Shown here one piece after another: positions 11,101 through 20,744 of a stretch of DNA of 64,000 nt. Numbering within the stretch: position 1 is the stretch's first letter; each line of letters starts with the position of its first letter. The notes under the pieces were generated by a model, which had not been told where the DNA came from, did not search any database, and saw only the letters and a program-made list of their open reading frames with translations. The stretch covers positions 11,595,501 to 11,659,500 of the forward strand of contig NC_085112.1 in assembly GCF_030269925.1 (NCBI RefSeq), given 5' to 3'. Position numbers and translations under genes: made by a program. The stretch comes from Bombyx mori. Its lineage: Eukaryota; Arthropoda; Insecta; Lepidoptera; Bombycidae.

Positions 11101-12383
11101 AAAACCGGTTTTGCATCTTCCTTTAAATGTAATTTAACTTTAAATTTGTTAAACGAACCTAATTTATCGGAAAAAACCATAGGATAACGAGATTGCAACG
11201 CGTTAATTATATTGTTTTCATCTACTTGTTTACAATATTGTATCGGCAATAATTCTAACTTAAACTTAGAAATGAAATCGCGACCGAGAATTGGCGGCCC
11301 TCCGTCTCGTATGACGCAAACATATAGTAAATGTGAATCATTCGCATAACTGACCTGTAATTGTGCTACTCCAATACAAATAATACTATTACCCGTATAT
11401 GAAAATAATCGTTTTTTTGTTTTAGACAATGGTACATTGTTAAAATATTTTCTGTATGTCTGTTCAGAAATCGCAGTAACGGCCGACCCGCTATCTATTT
11501 CGAATTTTAATTCGACCCCCGAAATCGTCACCGTCTCTGTCATGGCTTCCCCTTTAACAGACCTAATATTAAAACATTCACCATCGTCATCGCCGTCATC
11601 CACCACATTTGCCTCCAGGTAATTAATTTTTTTGCACATCCTACGTAGGTGCCCCGTGACATTGCACTTTTTGCATTTTAATTTAGCGAACCGACACTGA
11701 GACGTATCATGATTACGATAACCGCACACTTGACACTGCACTTTATTGCCGCCATCCTTCAGCCGAAGCGCCCCCGACCGGCCTGCCGCCGTCGATTGCG
11801 TCATCTTGAACAGCTGATCGTGTGTTGCGACCTGTACTGCTGCAGTGGTTGCTCCAACTCGCGCGCTGCGCACGCTTTCTGCCATTTCAACCGCCTTAGC
11901 CAGCGATAGGGCCGTTAGATCCTGTGCAAATAACTTTTCTCGTTCAGGTCCTGGTAACATCCCCATAACGAATCGGTCTCTGAGAGCTTCCTCCACGTTG
12001 GCAAACCCACAATGCCCGGTCAGCCCGCGCAACCTGGCCGCCCATTGAGGGTAGGTCTCGTCTTCTTGTTGTACCGCCACGTAAAATTTATAACGTTCGC
12101 CGAAACCACAACGCTTGGGAGTAAAATGATCGTCCAATAGTCGGAGTATGTCTTCATATGGAACATCGGTCAACGTCTTCGGCACCGCGAGATCCGCCGC
12201 TAATTTGTACGTGGCGTCCGTGAGTGCGCTCAGCAATATCGCTCGTCTTTTTATCCCTGCAGGATCACTTGTTCTGCTAATGTCGTTAGCTACGAACCAC
12301 TGAGAAATTCTGCATTTGTACGTTTCCCATGACTGCAGATTGTGGTCAAAACTGGATAATAATCCGAACATTGCACCGGACAT
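8169..12383 (-). CDS. Mag-type Gag-Pol polyprotein (intact)
   Basis: 1404 codons from ATG 12383 without interruption. Order: retrotransposon Gag (~1-200); two CCHC zinc knuckles (CQVCGYRNHDTSQC near 217-230, CKKCNVTGHLRRMC near 237-250); aspartic protease IDSGSAVT near 296-303; reverse transcriptase with LLDDIL near 578-583; RNase H starting at TVDAS near 725; integrase HHCC zinc domain (H near 955-960, CDVC near 992-995); and the integrase catalytic triad D near 1023 (HMDFLGP), D near 1078 (SDNGTSF) and E near 1114 (NGQAESF). No catalytic residue I can name is missing. Gag and Pol share one frame, so no programmed frameshift is needed for Pol; the Gag:Pol ratio would then depend on processing. 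It acts in cytoplasmic particles, then at nuclear DNA. Confidence 0.96.
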   Translation of the reverse strand: MSGAMFGLLSSFDHNLQSWETYKCRISQWFVANDISRTSDPAGIKRRAILLSALTDATYKLAADLAVPKTLTDVPYEDILRLLDDHFTPKRCGFGERYKFYVAVQQEDETYPQWAARLRGLTGHCGFANVEEALRDRFVMGMLPGPEREKLFAQDLTALSLAKAVEMAESVRSARVGATTAAVQVATHDQLFKMTQSTAAGRSGALRLKDGGNKVQCQVCGYRNHDTSQCRFAKLKCKKCNVTGHLRRMCKKINYLEANVVDDGDDDGECFNIRSVKGEAMTETVTISGVELKFEIDSGSAVTAISEQTYRKYFNNVPLSKTKKRLFSYTGNSIICIGVAQLQVSYANDSHLLYVCVIRDGGPPILGRDFISKFKLELLPIQYCKQVDENNIINALQSRYPMVFSDKLGSFNKFKVKLHLKEDAKPVFIRARPLAFALKDKVDKEIDRLVAAGVLKQVDHARYASPIVPVLKRNGSVRICADYSTGVNKQLVVDQYPLPTITELFTRLYGGQQFSKLDLSSAYNQLVLDEESQELTCINTHRGVYKHTRLCFGLASSPAIFQRAIECVLAGVPGTLCLLDDILITGKNKTEHLLRLHQVLQRLQDAGLTLQREKCEFFKDDINYLGYVINKDGLHKSPEKIRAMTDAPVPTNVKQLQSFLGLINYYRSFVPNASAILKPLYELLKKGNKWYWGHEHEDAFNAIKKCLASDQVLAHFNHNATIILTVDASPSGLSAILSQIEPNGSERPVSFASRTLNAAEKRYSQIQKEATAIIFGVRRYHQYLYGRAVPFILRTDHKPLLSIFGPYRGIPEVSANRLQRYAMFLSSYNYRIEYVRSTDNTADFLSRASLGEAGTAAEGRDSVDAMIPDLDRASYINFVVEGNLPVSLVKLQDETNKDLILRKVILYVLKGWPKKWSDERLKPYHMCRLQLSYENGCLMRGHKVVIPESLQKDILSELHQSHLGIVKTKAEARSRFWFPGIDAALERMIASCDVCIQMRPTPARGPIAHWEHPPQPFYRVHMDFLGPINGQTFLIIVDAYTKWVEVYNMKSSTSASATIERLCEFMSRFGIPHTLVSDNGTSFTSHEFENFCTLNGISHLKSPAYHPASNGQAESFVKIIKKGIKTTLLSGSGASLFSKKLLKYLFDYRNSVHTLTGVSPAELVYGRKLRMRLDQIIPESSSPSSTALADVVKFKQCSQNKTKVNKKQSFIKGDFILYKKHTVNGKFIWCKGFIEKTIGKVLYLVKDCKSSLLFKKHQNQLIPYKGTDCSIHEYKDVDVEPVSRRGNLSAEEQSSSNEVTPIDTGDEEEDRSGMEGSSERGEATNSNACDDISLPVEVPLITSPSPQRQGVELAEEEDEFLEALPDPSVEEGSDGIPARQNASRPEFTSRNKRNRPRVNYKQFF

Positions 12384-12416
12384 TTTTTGTTAATTTGTAC
12401 AAAACGGGGTAGGTTC

Positions 12417-12430
12417 GTATTTCGTCGCCA
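12417..12430 (-). other. Candidate Mag primer-binding site
   Basis: One base inside the 5' LTR the minus strand reads TGGCGACGAAATAC. TGG is the complement of the tRNA CCA end, and TGGCGAC matches the start of arginine-tRNA primer sites used by some insect Gypsy elements. The match beyond ~7 bases is not something I can confirm, so the primer tRNA is tentative. Confidence 0.5.
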
Positions 12431-12431
12431 C

Positions 12432-12539
12432 TGTTAGATACGAGGGATACACGAGTGAAACACTTGCCTGCTGTTAACACACTGTCCTATATTTGTTGAA
12501 ATACCCCGTATGCGTAGGCACACGCACACATACTTAACA
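12432..12539 (-). repeat. Mag 5' LTR
   Basis: 108 bp, identical by eye to 7975-8082. It is followed at 12540-12544 by the right copy of the GTAAG target duplication. Confidence 0.93.
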
Positions 12540-14049
12540 GTAAGCCCATACGTTGACAACATGACTTGGTAATGAAACAATCTTGAGCACCACTATCAAT
12601 CAACGCACGTACAAGAAATGATTGATTAGTACTGCGAGGATGACGAACGCGAACTACACAAGTACCCAAAAGAACTACCGAGCGACTGTAGCCCACATAC
12701 GCATTAGTGGAGGCTGCAGTGCTAGACTCGAAGGTAGGATTACGTGTGATCTCGTCCGGGCGTACGTCAACTGTGACCATGCCACTCACAGCTGTATTGA
12801 CCTCATGGAGAAGCGTATGATGTCGTTGTCCACAAGTAAAACAATTTAATTTTGAATAGCACTTGTTAATGTTATGATTTGGGCGTAAACAGTTTTTACA
12901 TAAAGATTTTGATGTCACTAAATTAAGCCGGTCTTGTATGCCTAAAGCTTGAAATTTAGGACACTTATATAGATTATGTTGTTGTTCACAACAGCTACAC
13001 GGTGCGCCGGTGTTGACACTTGAAGATATATTTGAATTAACGGGCAATGATGTTGATTTCAAATAAGGTTTTTTAGAAAAACATTCATTGCGAGGTGCAC
13101 TCTTATAATTTGTGAGTTGTTTATTAGTTTGTTGTATACGTACAACAGATGACGAGCTTGGTTCACTAACCTCTAGTATCTTAACGTAGTTTTGTAAAAA
13201 AGTTAGTAAGTCGTTTATAGTAGGTAGATTATTTGAATTTTCCTGTAACTGTGATTCAAATCTTTTACGAGTGTCACTGTCTAAAGTACGGGACGCCAAA
13301 TAGAATAATATAAATTCACCAAGATTAGGAATGTTTACTGCCTTGAGGGCATTGACACTTTCGTATAATAAATTATTTAATGTCAATAAATCATTAATGT
13401 TAGAACTTTTCAATTGCTGAAATTGTATAATTTTGTCTAAATAAGATGTAGCTAATAATCTTTTATTTTCAAATCGACCCACTAGCGCGTCGAAAACTAT
13501 TTGATAATTATCAGATGTAACAGGTACCCCTTTGGCAATCGATAAAGCAGCACCCGATAGACACGATATTAAATAATGAAATTTCTCAATTGCTGTAATA
13601 TTCTCATTCTCGTGTACAAGCGACGTAAATGTATCATAAAAAGTCCGCCATTGCTCAATTCTACCATCAAACTTGATTAAATTAATTTTTGGTAAACGCA
13701 CTTGCTGACCAAACGGCTTGGGTGAGATGTAATGCGACGCGAGTGCGCCGGCGTCGCCGGGGTCGGCGTTGGACGCTTCCGATATCGCGTAATACATGTC
13801 GTCAAATGCCTTAACAACTTGCATATCGATTTTGTCTTTAGGATTAATTTCAAGTTTTAACGCATTTATTTGATTAGTTAGATCTAAATATTCTTGCCGT
13901 AAAACATCTAGACGTTTGTATCGAACATTGAATTGAGATAATTTTGACGAATCTGATGCAATTTGTTGTGATAAATTATAAAGTATTTGTATGTCCTTAA
14001 AAACATATTCACGTTGACTTGTTAGGAGTTTTAATTTGAGTTCTGACAT
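12540..14049 (-). pseudogene. BEL Gag and start of aspartic protease, truncated by Mag
   Basis: The frame opens at ATG 14049. A heptad-like N-terminal stretch (~1-80) is followed by a DUF1759-type Gag domain (INLIKFDGRIEQWRTFYDTF near 122-141, through ~270). There is a cysteine-rich motif (CSCCEQQHNLYKC near 351-363), two zinc knuckles (CKNCLRPNHNINKC near 384-397; CFTCGQRHH near 403-411) and the retropepsin motif ALIDSGAQDC near 482-491. Host residues end at about 503, where the Mag LTR begins. The frame then reads ~17 meaningless codons through the LTR to a stop at 12487. In an uninterrupted BEL element this frame continues into the RT part at 7974. It is now a broken polyprotein that could make Gag only. 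Confidence 0.92.
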
Positions 14050-14326
14050 TATAGAATACGTAAATTATAGTAACAATACAAATATAATTGGAATTTGAAT
14101 ACAAAAATTATGTTGCAAATGATGCTATTTTTACAACCGAGAAATTTCTTAAACTACCTACATCACTTGAGATTTATAAAAAATATATTGTTATTTTATG
14201 CTTTAAATAGTAAAATAATATTATAAAATAATAGTTATATTGTTATTAGGATAAGATTAAAGCGAAATGAAATGTAGAACTAGAGTTTTCTAACGAATAT
14301 GCCCCTAGTTACCATAGGTTATTCGC
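14050..14326 (-). other. BEL 5' leader
   Basis: AT-rich untranslated sequence between the primer-site candidate and the Gag start codon. No frame is recognised. Packaging signals would be expected here by position only. Confidence 0.6.
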
Positions 14327-14341
14327 GCTCGAAACGGACCA
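14327..14341 (-). other. Candidate BEL primer-binding site
   Basis: Seven bases inside the 5' LTR the minus strand reads TGGTCCGTTTCGAGC, starting with the TGG expected opposite a tRNA CCA end. It partly resembles a tyrosine-tRNA 3' end but needs a 2-nt offset, so I do not assign the primer. Confidence 0.45.
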
Positions 14342-14348
14342 CTAAATA

Positions 14349-14624
14349 TGTTTTGAATTTAGATGTTTGGGACTGGAAAAAAGGATAAGTTTTAGGACTC
14401 ACTGAGTAGTTCGTTGATGCACTATTCAATTATCTCACTGGCGAGAGCTATATGTGCTGATTGATCAACAAATCACAATTTTATTGTTTTTGCACCGGCA
14501 CCATGTTTTAGTTTTTTTTTACACACTTCGCGCCATTTTCATACGCGCATAGTTTTTCTTGTAGTGTCAACAGATGGCGTGGATAGGGGATTGAGGAAGG
14601 AATAAGGAAAAGGAAGTCCCAACA
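14349..14624 (-). repeat. BEL 5' LTR
   Basis: 276 bp, identical by eye to 4740-5015. The right target duplication AGAGC follows at 14625-14629. Confidence 0.92.
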
Positions 14625-14629
14625 AGAGC

Positions 14630-15599
14630 AACTCAATTTGTGCTATAGTTTTACGAAGCTAAACTGTATTTTGATACAAATAAAATAGTACATTATATCT
14701 ATAAACTAAGGACGATAATAATGCATATTTTATAGATTTATTAAAATTTAAATTCATAATCAAGATAATTCTATTAGCAAAACTAGAAAACAACAAAATT
14801 CACAACATAGACAACATTGCAAAAACTACTCCTGACTTTGATAATGCTTAGATAAACCATAGGGATGTTCCGGTTCATCGCAGTGCTCTAGAATGTTCCA
14901 TCAAATGCCTCACAGAGTAAGCCGATACAAACCAGATGCAGACATTTAACTGATTACATGGGAGATTTGATTTCTTGAAGCGCGCTATTCTCCTATTAAT
15001 GAAATTGGGTCGGCAATAAAAAAAACTGTTTGTATTTATTCTCATATAGCACTTGATTTCATTATTGTGTTCAGTTAGTACTTTGAAAATAAATGTATGA
15101 ATGATAATAATATGTAAACGAGATACATTCATGACTAGATTCAATAATTAATATGTTTTGTGGCAATATGATTTTGCATTGTTAAGAACTCTTTCGATAT
15201 AGATAAAAAAATATGTACCTACACCATTTAAAAAGTAAATAATTCGGTATCACTGAAATCCGACGTGGAAAGATTTTTAGCATGAATTATGTAAGACTGT
15301 TTTGAAAAAAATCAATGGATAACCCCGTCCTTGCAATATCAGGTCGAAGTCTCAATTGCATTGTAACTTCCGACCCTTTTCGACCGGAATACATTCCTAC
15401 TTCACAACAGAAATGCTCACCCTATGGTCTATTCATGGCTAGTGCGGGCTTAAGATACACAAGTACAGACAGTGGAATGACAGGACGGTAAAATTAAGGG
15501 ATTTTATTTAGGGTAATTTTATAAATTAAAACTACTTTTGAGGTTAAATCTCGCGTTTCGAATTTTATTATGTTTTTTATTATGTATATAATATATATT
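14630..15599. other. AT-rich spacer, no gene seen
   Basis: An 89-codon minus frame at 14875-15144 shows no domain. From about 15480 the sequence (AAACTACTTTTGAGG, then TCTCGCGTTTCGAAT) resembles that at 44560-44640, so the last ~120 bases belong to the interspersed repeat that carries the next minisatellite. Confidence 0.5.
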
Positions 15600-16015
15600 A
15601 TATTATGTAGTTTCCGTGGTCACGGACATAATATTGTAGTTGACTTTTTATTGTCGTTATATTATTTACGACTTAGAATACTTTACAGTTTTCTTGGTCA
15701 AGGACATATTGTAATTGACTTTTTATTGTCATTATATTATTTGCGACTTCGAATATTTTACAATTTTTGTGGTGACGGACATATTGCAATTGACTTTTTA
15801 TTGTCATTATATTATTTGCGACTTCGAATATTTTACAATTTTTGTGGTGACGGACATATTGCAATTGACTTTTTACTGTCGTTATATTATTTGCTACTTT
15901 GAATATTTTAGAATTTTCGTCGTCACGAACATAATATTGTAGTTGACTTTTTATTGTCATTATATTATTTGCGACTTCCAATACTTTACAGTTTTCGTGG
16001 TCACGGACGACGAAG
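15600..16015. repeat. 75-bp minisatellite inside an interspersed repeat
   Basis: The anchor TGACTTTTTATTGTC recurs at 15641, 15716, 15791, 15866 and 15944, giving periods of 75, 75, 75 and 78 bp. Units end in variants of TTTCGTGGTCACGGACAT. Because 75 is a multiple of three, both strands carry open repeating frames (110 codons plus, 102 minus) that are artefacts of the period. A single unit-like segment recurs at 44613-44640 and around 25410-25437, so the array is a local expansion within a dispersed element. Confidence 0.85.
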
Positions 16016-16505
16016 GCGTCGATACTTGAATACTTGCGTTAATTACCGTTTTTTTGTAATACATCTAGACGTTTACGTTTAGTATATCAGTGTCGTACAG
16101 TAATGAATCTCATACGAGAGATAGTGTAGTACTTGCACGAGTTGACCTCGACCCGATCAATCTCACGATAACAAATGGCTAGTTTAATAGCGCAATTGAT
16201 TGTGTGATTTGTTGCACCATCATATTTTATAATCATCATACGTTTTGTAACAGTTCCATAAAGCGCTTAATACTGATTCATATTGTAGGATACGTATAAC
16301 GACGCTTGCAGCTGAAAGTAAGTATTGTACTTTTTGACGAAGCATGTTGCTGTTAACTTTATTTCTGTAATCTGACGAAGCATGTTGCGGATAATAACAT
16401 GTACTTTTAGGTTAGAAATATTGTGTTTTTTTTTATAATAAACATATCATAATAATTATTAAAAAAATATCTAATAAAAAACAACTATTGTAGGAACATA
16501 CGACA
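16016..16505. other. Spacer, no gene seen
   Basis: Probably the remainder of the repeat carrying the minisatellite for the first ~100 bases, then unremarkable. CGAAGCATGTTGC occurs twice (16338, 16376). Confidence 0.4.
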
Positions 16506-16672
16506 AAAGGAAGATCTTCCACCGAGCGGGTGATATTTGCTCGGTAGACCGACGGTCCGAATGTTGTTGTTCGGAACTTGTATATATGCGCTTTATCTTG
16601 AAAATGTCGTAAGCGAGATTCAGGCATCTGTCAATTATCTTGCGTTGTATGATGGCTACCCGCCACAATATG
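16506..16672 (+). repeat. Unclassified interspersed repeat, copy 1
   Basis: About 165 bp from AGATCTTCCACCGAGCGG to GATGGCTACCCGCCACA. It recurs in the same orientation at 60105-60270 with ~90% identity by eye, including TTGTTGTTCGGAACTTGTAT and AGATTCAGGCATCTGTCAA. No coding capacity is conserved between the copies. The family is unknown to me. Confidence 0.7.
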
Positions 16673-16912
16673 TTAAAAAGATACATACTCATAACGAGGA
16701 TCAGAAAAAGAAAGAACAAAAAGATAGAAAAAAGTACAATAAGAATAGATTTTCCTTTGTATTTCACTAGTCGTATCCAGTATTTTTTATTATTATTCTG
16801 TGACAAGAAATTACTGAACCTTGAAAAAAGTATTCGAATACTTTAAATATTGAATTAATTATTCAGTACTTGAGTAAAACTCCAACTTAGTACTCAGCTT
16901 ATATTTTAATAA

Positions 16913-17150
16913 GATATCTACATATTAATACGTGAAGCTAAAACTTTGTATCCCTTTTTACGAAAACTGCGCGGACGGAGGAGTATGAAATTTTCCACAC
17001 TTATAGAGAATATAGAGAAGTGCACAATGCTATTTTTTTTTAAAATAATGCATAATGGATACATTTAATCAATAAAGAAAACATTACACACACTACATAC
17101 TATGTATTTGACGCACACACGCATGCATACTATTTATTCAAAACGTTTTC
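16913..17150 (+). mobile_element. Helitron-like repeat fragment, copy 1
   Basis: It runs from TCTACATATTAATACGTGAA through ACTTATAGAGAATATAGAGA to ACACGCATGCATACTATTTA. The copy at 33789-34028 follows the same sequence in the same orientation. The TC start and general sequence recall moth non-autonomous Helitrons, but no CTAG terminus is visible, so class assignment is tentative. Confidence 0.5.
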
Positions 17151-17184
17151 AACAAATCATTCAATAATTAGCAATTCAACAAGT

Positions 17185-17425
17185 GGAAGAGCGACCTGTG
17201 AGGCCGCACGGGGCCTTTTTCTGCCTGATTTGCTTATATCTGCTTATTATTGCATTGACGTGTTCTGGTGTGAAGGGGTGTAGCACAAAGCACTTGTACA
17301 ATTAGTGTTAGACCTCATGCCTCAAGGTGGATGGCGGCATTTACGTTGGTGATGCCTATGAACTCCACTAATCGCTTGAAATCAGGTGGACTGTGAGCTC
17401 GTGCGCCCTCATAAGAAACGAAAAA
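17185..17425 (+). repeat. Decayed Bm1 SINE
   Basis: Recognisable pieces are CTGTGAGGCCGCACGGG, CTCAAGGTGGATGGCGGC and CAGGTGGACTGTGAGCTCGT in the right order, with indels between them and no clean tail. An old copy. Confidence 0.7.
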
Positions 17426-17429
17426 AGAA

Positions 17430-19065
17430 ACATTTTTTTTATTTAAGATGCTATAATATTTTTTCATTGTGTTCGTAAGCTAAAGACGATAAATGGCTAA
17501 CACGTATTACTTTATGTAAGATATATCATTTGTGCCGACGCGATTTCGGTATAATTTATTTCTTAGGCACCTCTACTCTCCCACGCGGCCCGAATTTCAA
17601 AGTTTCAGTCGGGAATTTTTCACAAACTCTAAGACGCTGATGTTTTTCGTACCTACGAATAGTGTTGTAACTAGTTACAAGCAGGGTAGGTATTATGTTC
17701 TTATTTTTAGGTTATTATTTTCTGATTGAGATGCTTGATTAATGGAAATTACACCACTAACCAAACCCGCAATTCACAGTTCTTAAAAATGTAAAAAATA
17801 TGCTGTGATATATGATAAATAATATGTATGTGATTTATGGGAAACTTATCTTATATCTGGCGAGTGTGATACCTAAAGAGTATTTGATAAGATCTATGTT
17901 TCATTGTAAGTGACGGTATTCTCATTGCCGTATTTATGAACTTTGGCAATCAACATCAAGGCAGACTCTTCTACTGCTCGCAAAATCATTTTCATTCGCC
18001 AAGTGAACCGCGTCTAAAATCAAATTTGGGGTATTTTGATAACGCAATATTACACAGCTCTACACTGAACAGCGAACATCTCCACAGCCAGTACAAAGAC
18101 CAAAGTCAGCAAACAAGGTCAGCAATAATTCCCGACAGCTACGTGATAGGAAACGGAATTTCCAATACAGAACTAACAATATGTCATCGCCTGTCATTCC
18201 TCCCCAGAATTCGATTACTTCCGCGAGAACTTAGTTAGAAACGGGATCTAAGGAACTTTTTCGTTCGCCGTCGACACAACAAAAGACCTCTTGAATCAAA
18301 AGAGCCATACCTTAAGAACCTGAGACGGCGTCTTGTGTTACAAGGAAAGAAAAAAAACTTGTCGGATTACCACGACTATTGAATTTCTTGGGCTTCTAGA
18401 CGCGGTTGTAACTTTATATAGTTGGTGTAAGCAATAACTAAATGTTTAATAATTTCAGTTTGATTAGTCTCGCTTTAGAATTGATCAAGATACTTCAGTT
18501 TTTGTGCTCATAATAATTTCGTTGTCCATTGCCTAAATTAGTATTATTCGTTACATTAATGAAGCATTTCATCAAAGGACTGTCCCTTGAGAATCTACAA
18601 CAATTTTTTGGGAAAAAAACTGTTATTCTCGAAACACAAAACCAAAGGAAAGCTAGTCGAACGTGAAAACGATAAAAAATTATCAAAAGAAAAAAACTCT
18701 GCAAGTTTGAATGAGAAGTTTTATGAATTATTATTTTCCTTTGACATGGAGCTACCGTTTTGCGTCATCGGAGACAGGCAATTAGACGACACCCACTTGA
18801 GAAGTCTGCAGAATCAGAGCGAAATGATTGGGGGAAAGTTCCATAAAATGTTACTTGTGAAGAAATCGCTTTGTTGATTGGCCTATAAGATATAACTTTG
18901 ATAATAATTGCCTCATCCAAATTAACTATATGATCGTAGAATATTTTTCTTAACACGATCACGTAAAAAGTACTTGTATTTATTTTCGAAGCTATTAAAT
19001 AAAAAATTCGAAAAAAACAATATATTTCAGACAACGATAACATAATATAATGAAGATATTTTACA
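17430..19065. other. Spacer with two uncharacterised ~100-codon frames
   Basis: Frames at 17936-18238 (100 codons) and 18587-18877 (96 codons, lysine-rich) are open on the plus strand. Neither shows a domain, signal peptide or repeated motif I recognise, and no splice-flanked exon context is evident. I treat them as chance frames with low confidence either way. Confidence 0.4.
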
Positions 19066-19290
19066 GATGGCAGATCTTGCGAGTCCGCATGATTAGATAT
19101 TATTTCTGCCGTAACAGTCAAGCGTTTCGATTTGCAGGGTGGGGCAGCAGTTGTACTATAAAACTGAGACTAGAGCTTATGTCTTAAGGTGGGTGCCGGC
19201 ATTTACGTTGTTGATGTCTATAAACTCCGGTAAAAACTTAGAACCGCATGGCTCGTGACTTCGTCAATCCATCTCAAGCCATAAAAAAAA
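19066..19290 (+). repeat. Decayed Bm1 SINE
   Basis: Starts GATGGCAGATCTTGCGAGTC, contains GGGTGGGGCAGCAGTTGTA and TTACGTTGTTGATGTCTAT, and ends in CATAAAAAAAAATT. 5'-truncated and diverged. Confidence 0.75.
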
Positions 19291-19385
19291 ATTACAGAAA
19301 TTTTGTAGCGACTAACGACTTGTTCTCTAAGTATTAAAGAATTACAACTAACACACGGTCAGATAGAGATTAGGTCTTCTTCTTC

Positions 19386-19600
19386 TTAGTCGAATACTTT
19401 ATTGCTGAAGGTCGTGTCCCTGAAAGCCTTTCGTGGCTCTTTGTACCCTCAGCTTCCATTTGCTTCGGTTTTCGGCTTCTCTCAGGGCGTTCGCAACAGA
19501 GAGTCCAGTGAGCGCAGTTATCTGATCCGACCAATGGCTTGGTGGCCGGCCGGCGGGTCTTCCCTTCTAACTTGCCCATCACAATCAATCTTTAAGTTTA
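19386..19600 (-). pseudogene. LINE reverse-transcriptase 3' coding remnant
   Basis: The minus strand carries EAENRSKWKLRVQRATKG followed by GHDLQQ and a stop, the characteristic end of a moth RTE/Jockey-like LINE ORF. Frames upstream are shifted. The sequence beyond the stop is a (TTC)n-like run on the plus strand. Related ends, each GHDPQQ or GHDPQN, lie at 27985, 30213 and 43525. Confidence 0.65.
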
Positions 19601-20034
19601 ACTGGTGGCCGCCGAGCAATGTGATTAGGTCAGATAGCAACAATATACCTAATCTTAATTAATTAATTTACCTAATCTGCAAACAGTGCCAAAAATGTTT
19701 TGCGCCCACAAAAAAAACCAACAGCGCGTCGTGTATCAGATAAAAGTTCAGTACCCTATTTCCTTGCGTACGATTGTGAAGCTTAAGTTTTACGCATACA
19801 TTTGGCACGATTCCAATAGTACAGCGGTAGTAAAATGAAAGAGTTATATTGTGTAGACTTTTGTGTGTCTTCGACGCCTTTTGGACGTTGCCATATATAT
19901 TACTATCTACTACCGGGCGATTTATATATTTTTTTTATCAAATACACGCTGATGCTCAATACATTTTTACGTTCATGTAATTACTACCATTTATCATTTA
20001 CGTTTACCATATTAAACTAGAATAAACCTGGGCT
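19601..20034. other. Spacer, no gene seen
   Basis: No recognised repeat or frame with a domain. Confidence 0.5.
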
Positions 20035-20198
20035 TTTTGAAGGGTGGAGCAGCCGTTGTAACTATACTTGAGACCATAGAACTTATATCTCAAGGTGGGT
20101 GGCGCATTTACGTTGTGGATGTCCATGGGCTCCAGTAACCACTTAACACTGGTGGGCTATGAGCTCGTCCACACATCTAAGCAATAAAAAAAAAAAAA
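20035..20198 (+). repeat. 5'-truncated Bm1 SINE
   Basis: Starts at GAAGGGTGGAGCAGCCGTTG and continues to GCAATAAAAAAAAAAAAAG. The head and first half are missing. Close to the full-length copies, hence young. Confidence 0.85.
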
Positions 20199-20740
20199 GT
20201 AAAATAAAATATATGTCGAGTTTTCCAGATTCTAAGTCTTGATTAAAAGATACTGGTGAAGCCACTGAGTGACGAACGCGATAAAGACGTAACCAAACTT
20301 TAACAATAAAGAAAACCCACTTCAACAAACTAAAATGAGAGTGCCGTTAATATAGTCAAAGTAACTTAAAGATGCTATGATGAAAGATAATTGATAGAAT
20401 GTAAATGGGAGCGCATGAGAAGCACCAGCCTACAAAAAAATAAAGGATCATCAAAATCAGTTAAATCAGCAGTAAACACGGAAAAAATAGTCGGATGTAG
20501 ACACTCCGCTTTCGCTTTTCAAAGTCGGATAAAAATAACAATGTTTGGATGAAATTTACTCATCTACGCAAAAACGGCTAAAAATATTTGCACAAAGTTA
20601 GTTTTCAACTTGGATTATGAGAATTTTTGTCTTTATGAATGTTATAACTGTATGTTTCCGCTAAATTATAAATACTACAGTTTGTTCACTGTTTTGTGAT
20701 TTTATGTGCCAATAGGTGTACAAATCGACTACCAATATGT
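20199..20740. other. AT-rich spacer, no gene seen
   Basis: No recognised frame or repeat. Confidence 0.5.
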
Positions 20741-20744
20741 ATAT

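Larger units (their letters stand above)
7975..12539 (-). mobile_element. Complete Mag-type Ty3/Gypsy retrotransposon
   Basis: 4565 bp bounded by two identical 108-bp LTRs (7975-8082 and 12432-12539, TGTTA...TAACA), with GTAAG duplications outside and a single 1404-codon Gag-Pol frame inside. Very short LTRs, ~4.6 kb length, and K02A2.6-like Gag and Pol sequence fit the Mag lineage, first described in silkworm. The lineage call rests on recognition, not alignment. A polypurine tract and a primer-binding site candidate are in place. Everything needed for autonomous retrotransposition appears present, and LTR identity implies a very recent insertion. It landed in the protease region of the BEL element. 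Confidence 0.95.
4740..14624 (-). mobile_element. BEL/Pao LTR retrotransposon, integrase-deleted, split by a Mag insertion
   Basis: Two 276-bp direct repeats (4740-5015 and 14349-14624, TG...CA ends) appear identical and are flanked by a 5-bp duplication AGAGC (4735-4739, 14625-14629). Between them on the minus strand lie a leader, Gag (DUF1759-like), zinc knuckles, aspartic protease, reverse transcriptase, RNase H and remnants of integrase. A Ty3/Gypsy element occupies 7975-12539. Without it and one target copy the BEL element is about 5.3 kb, short for the family because the integrase core is missing. Identical LTRs imply a recent insertion. It should not be able to integrate by itself; movement would need integrase from another copy. 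Confidence 0.93.

Noticed and set aside
15570..15981. Opposed open frames of 110 and 102 codons with repeating peptide
   Set aside because: They exist only because the minisatellite period is 75 bp, a multiple of three; no start context or domain.
18587..18877. Lysine-rich 96-codon frame as a possible host exon
   Set aside because: No domain, no convincing splice sites linking it to other coding sequence, and composition is AT-driven. Kept only as a spacer remark.
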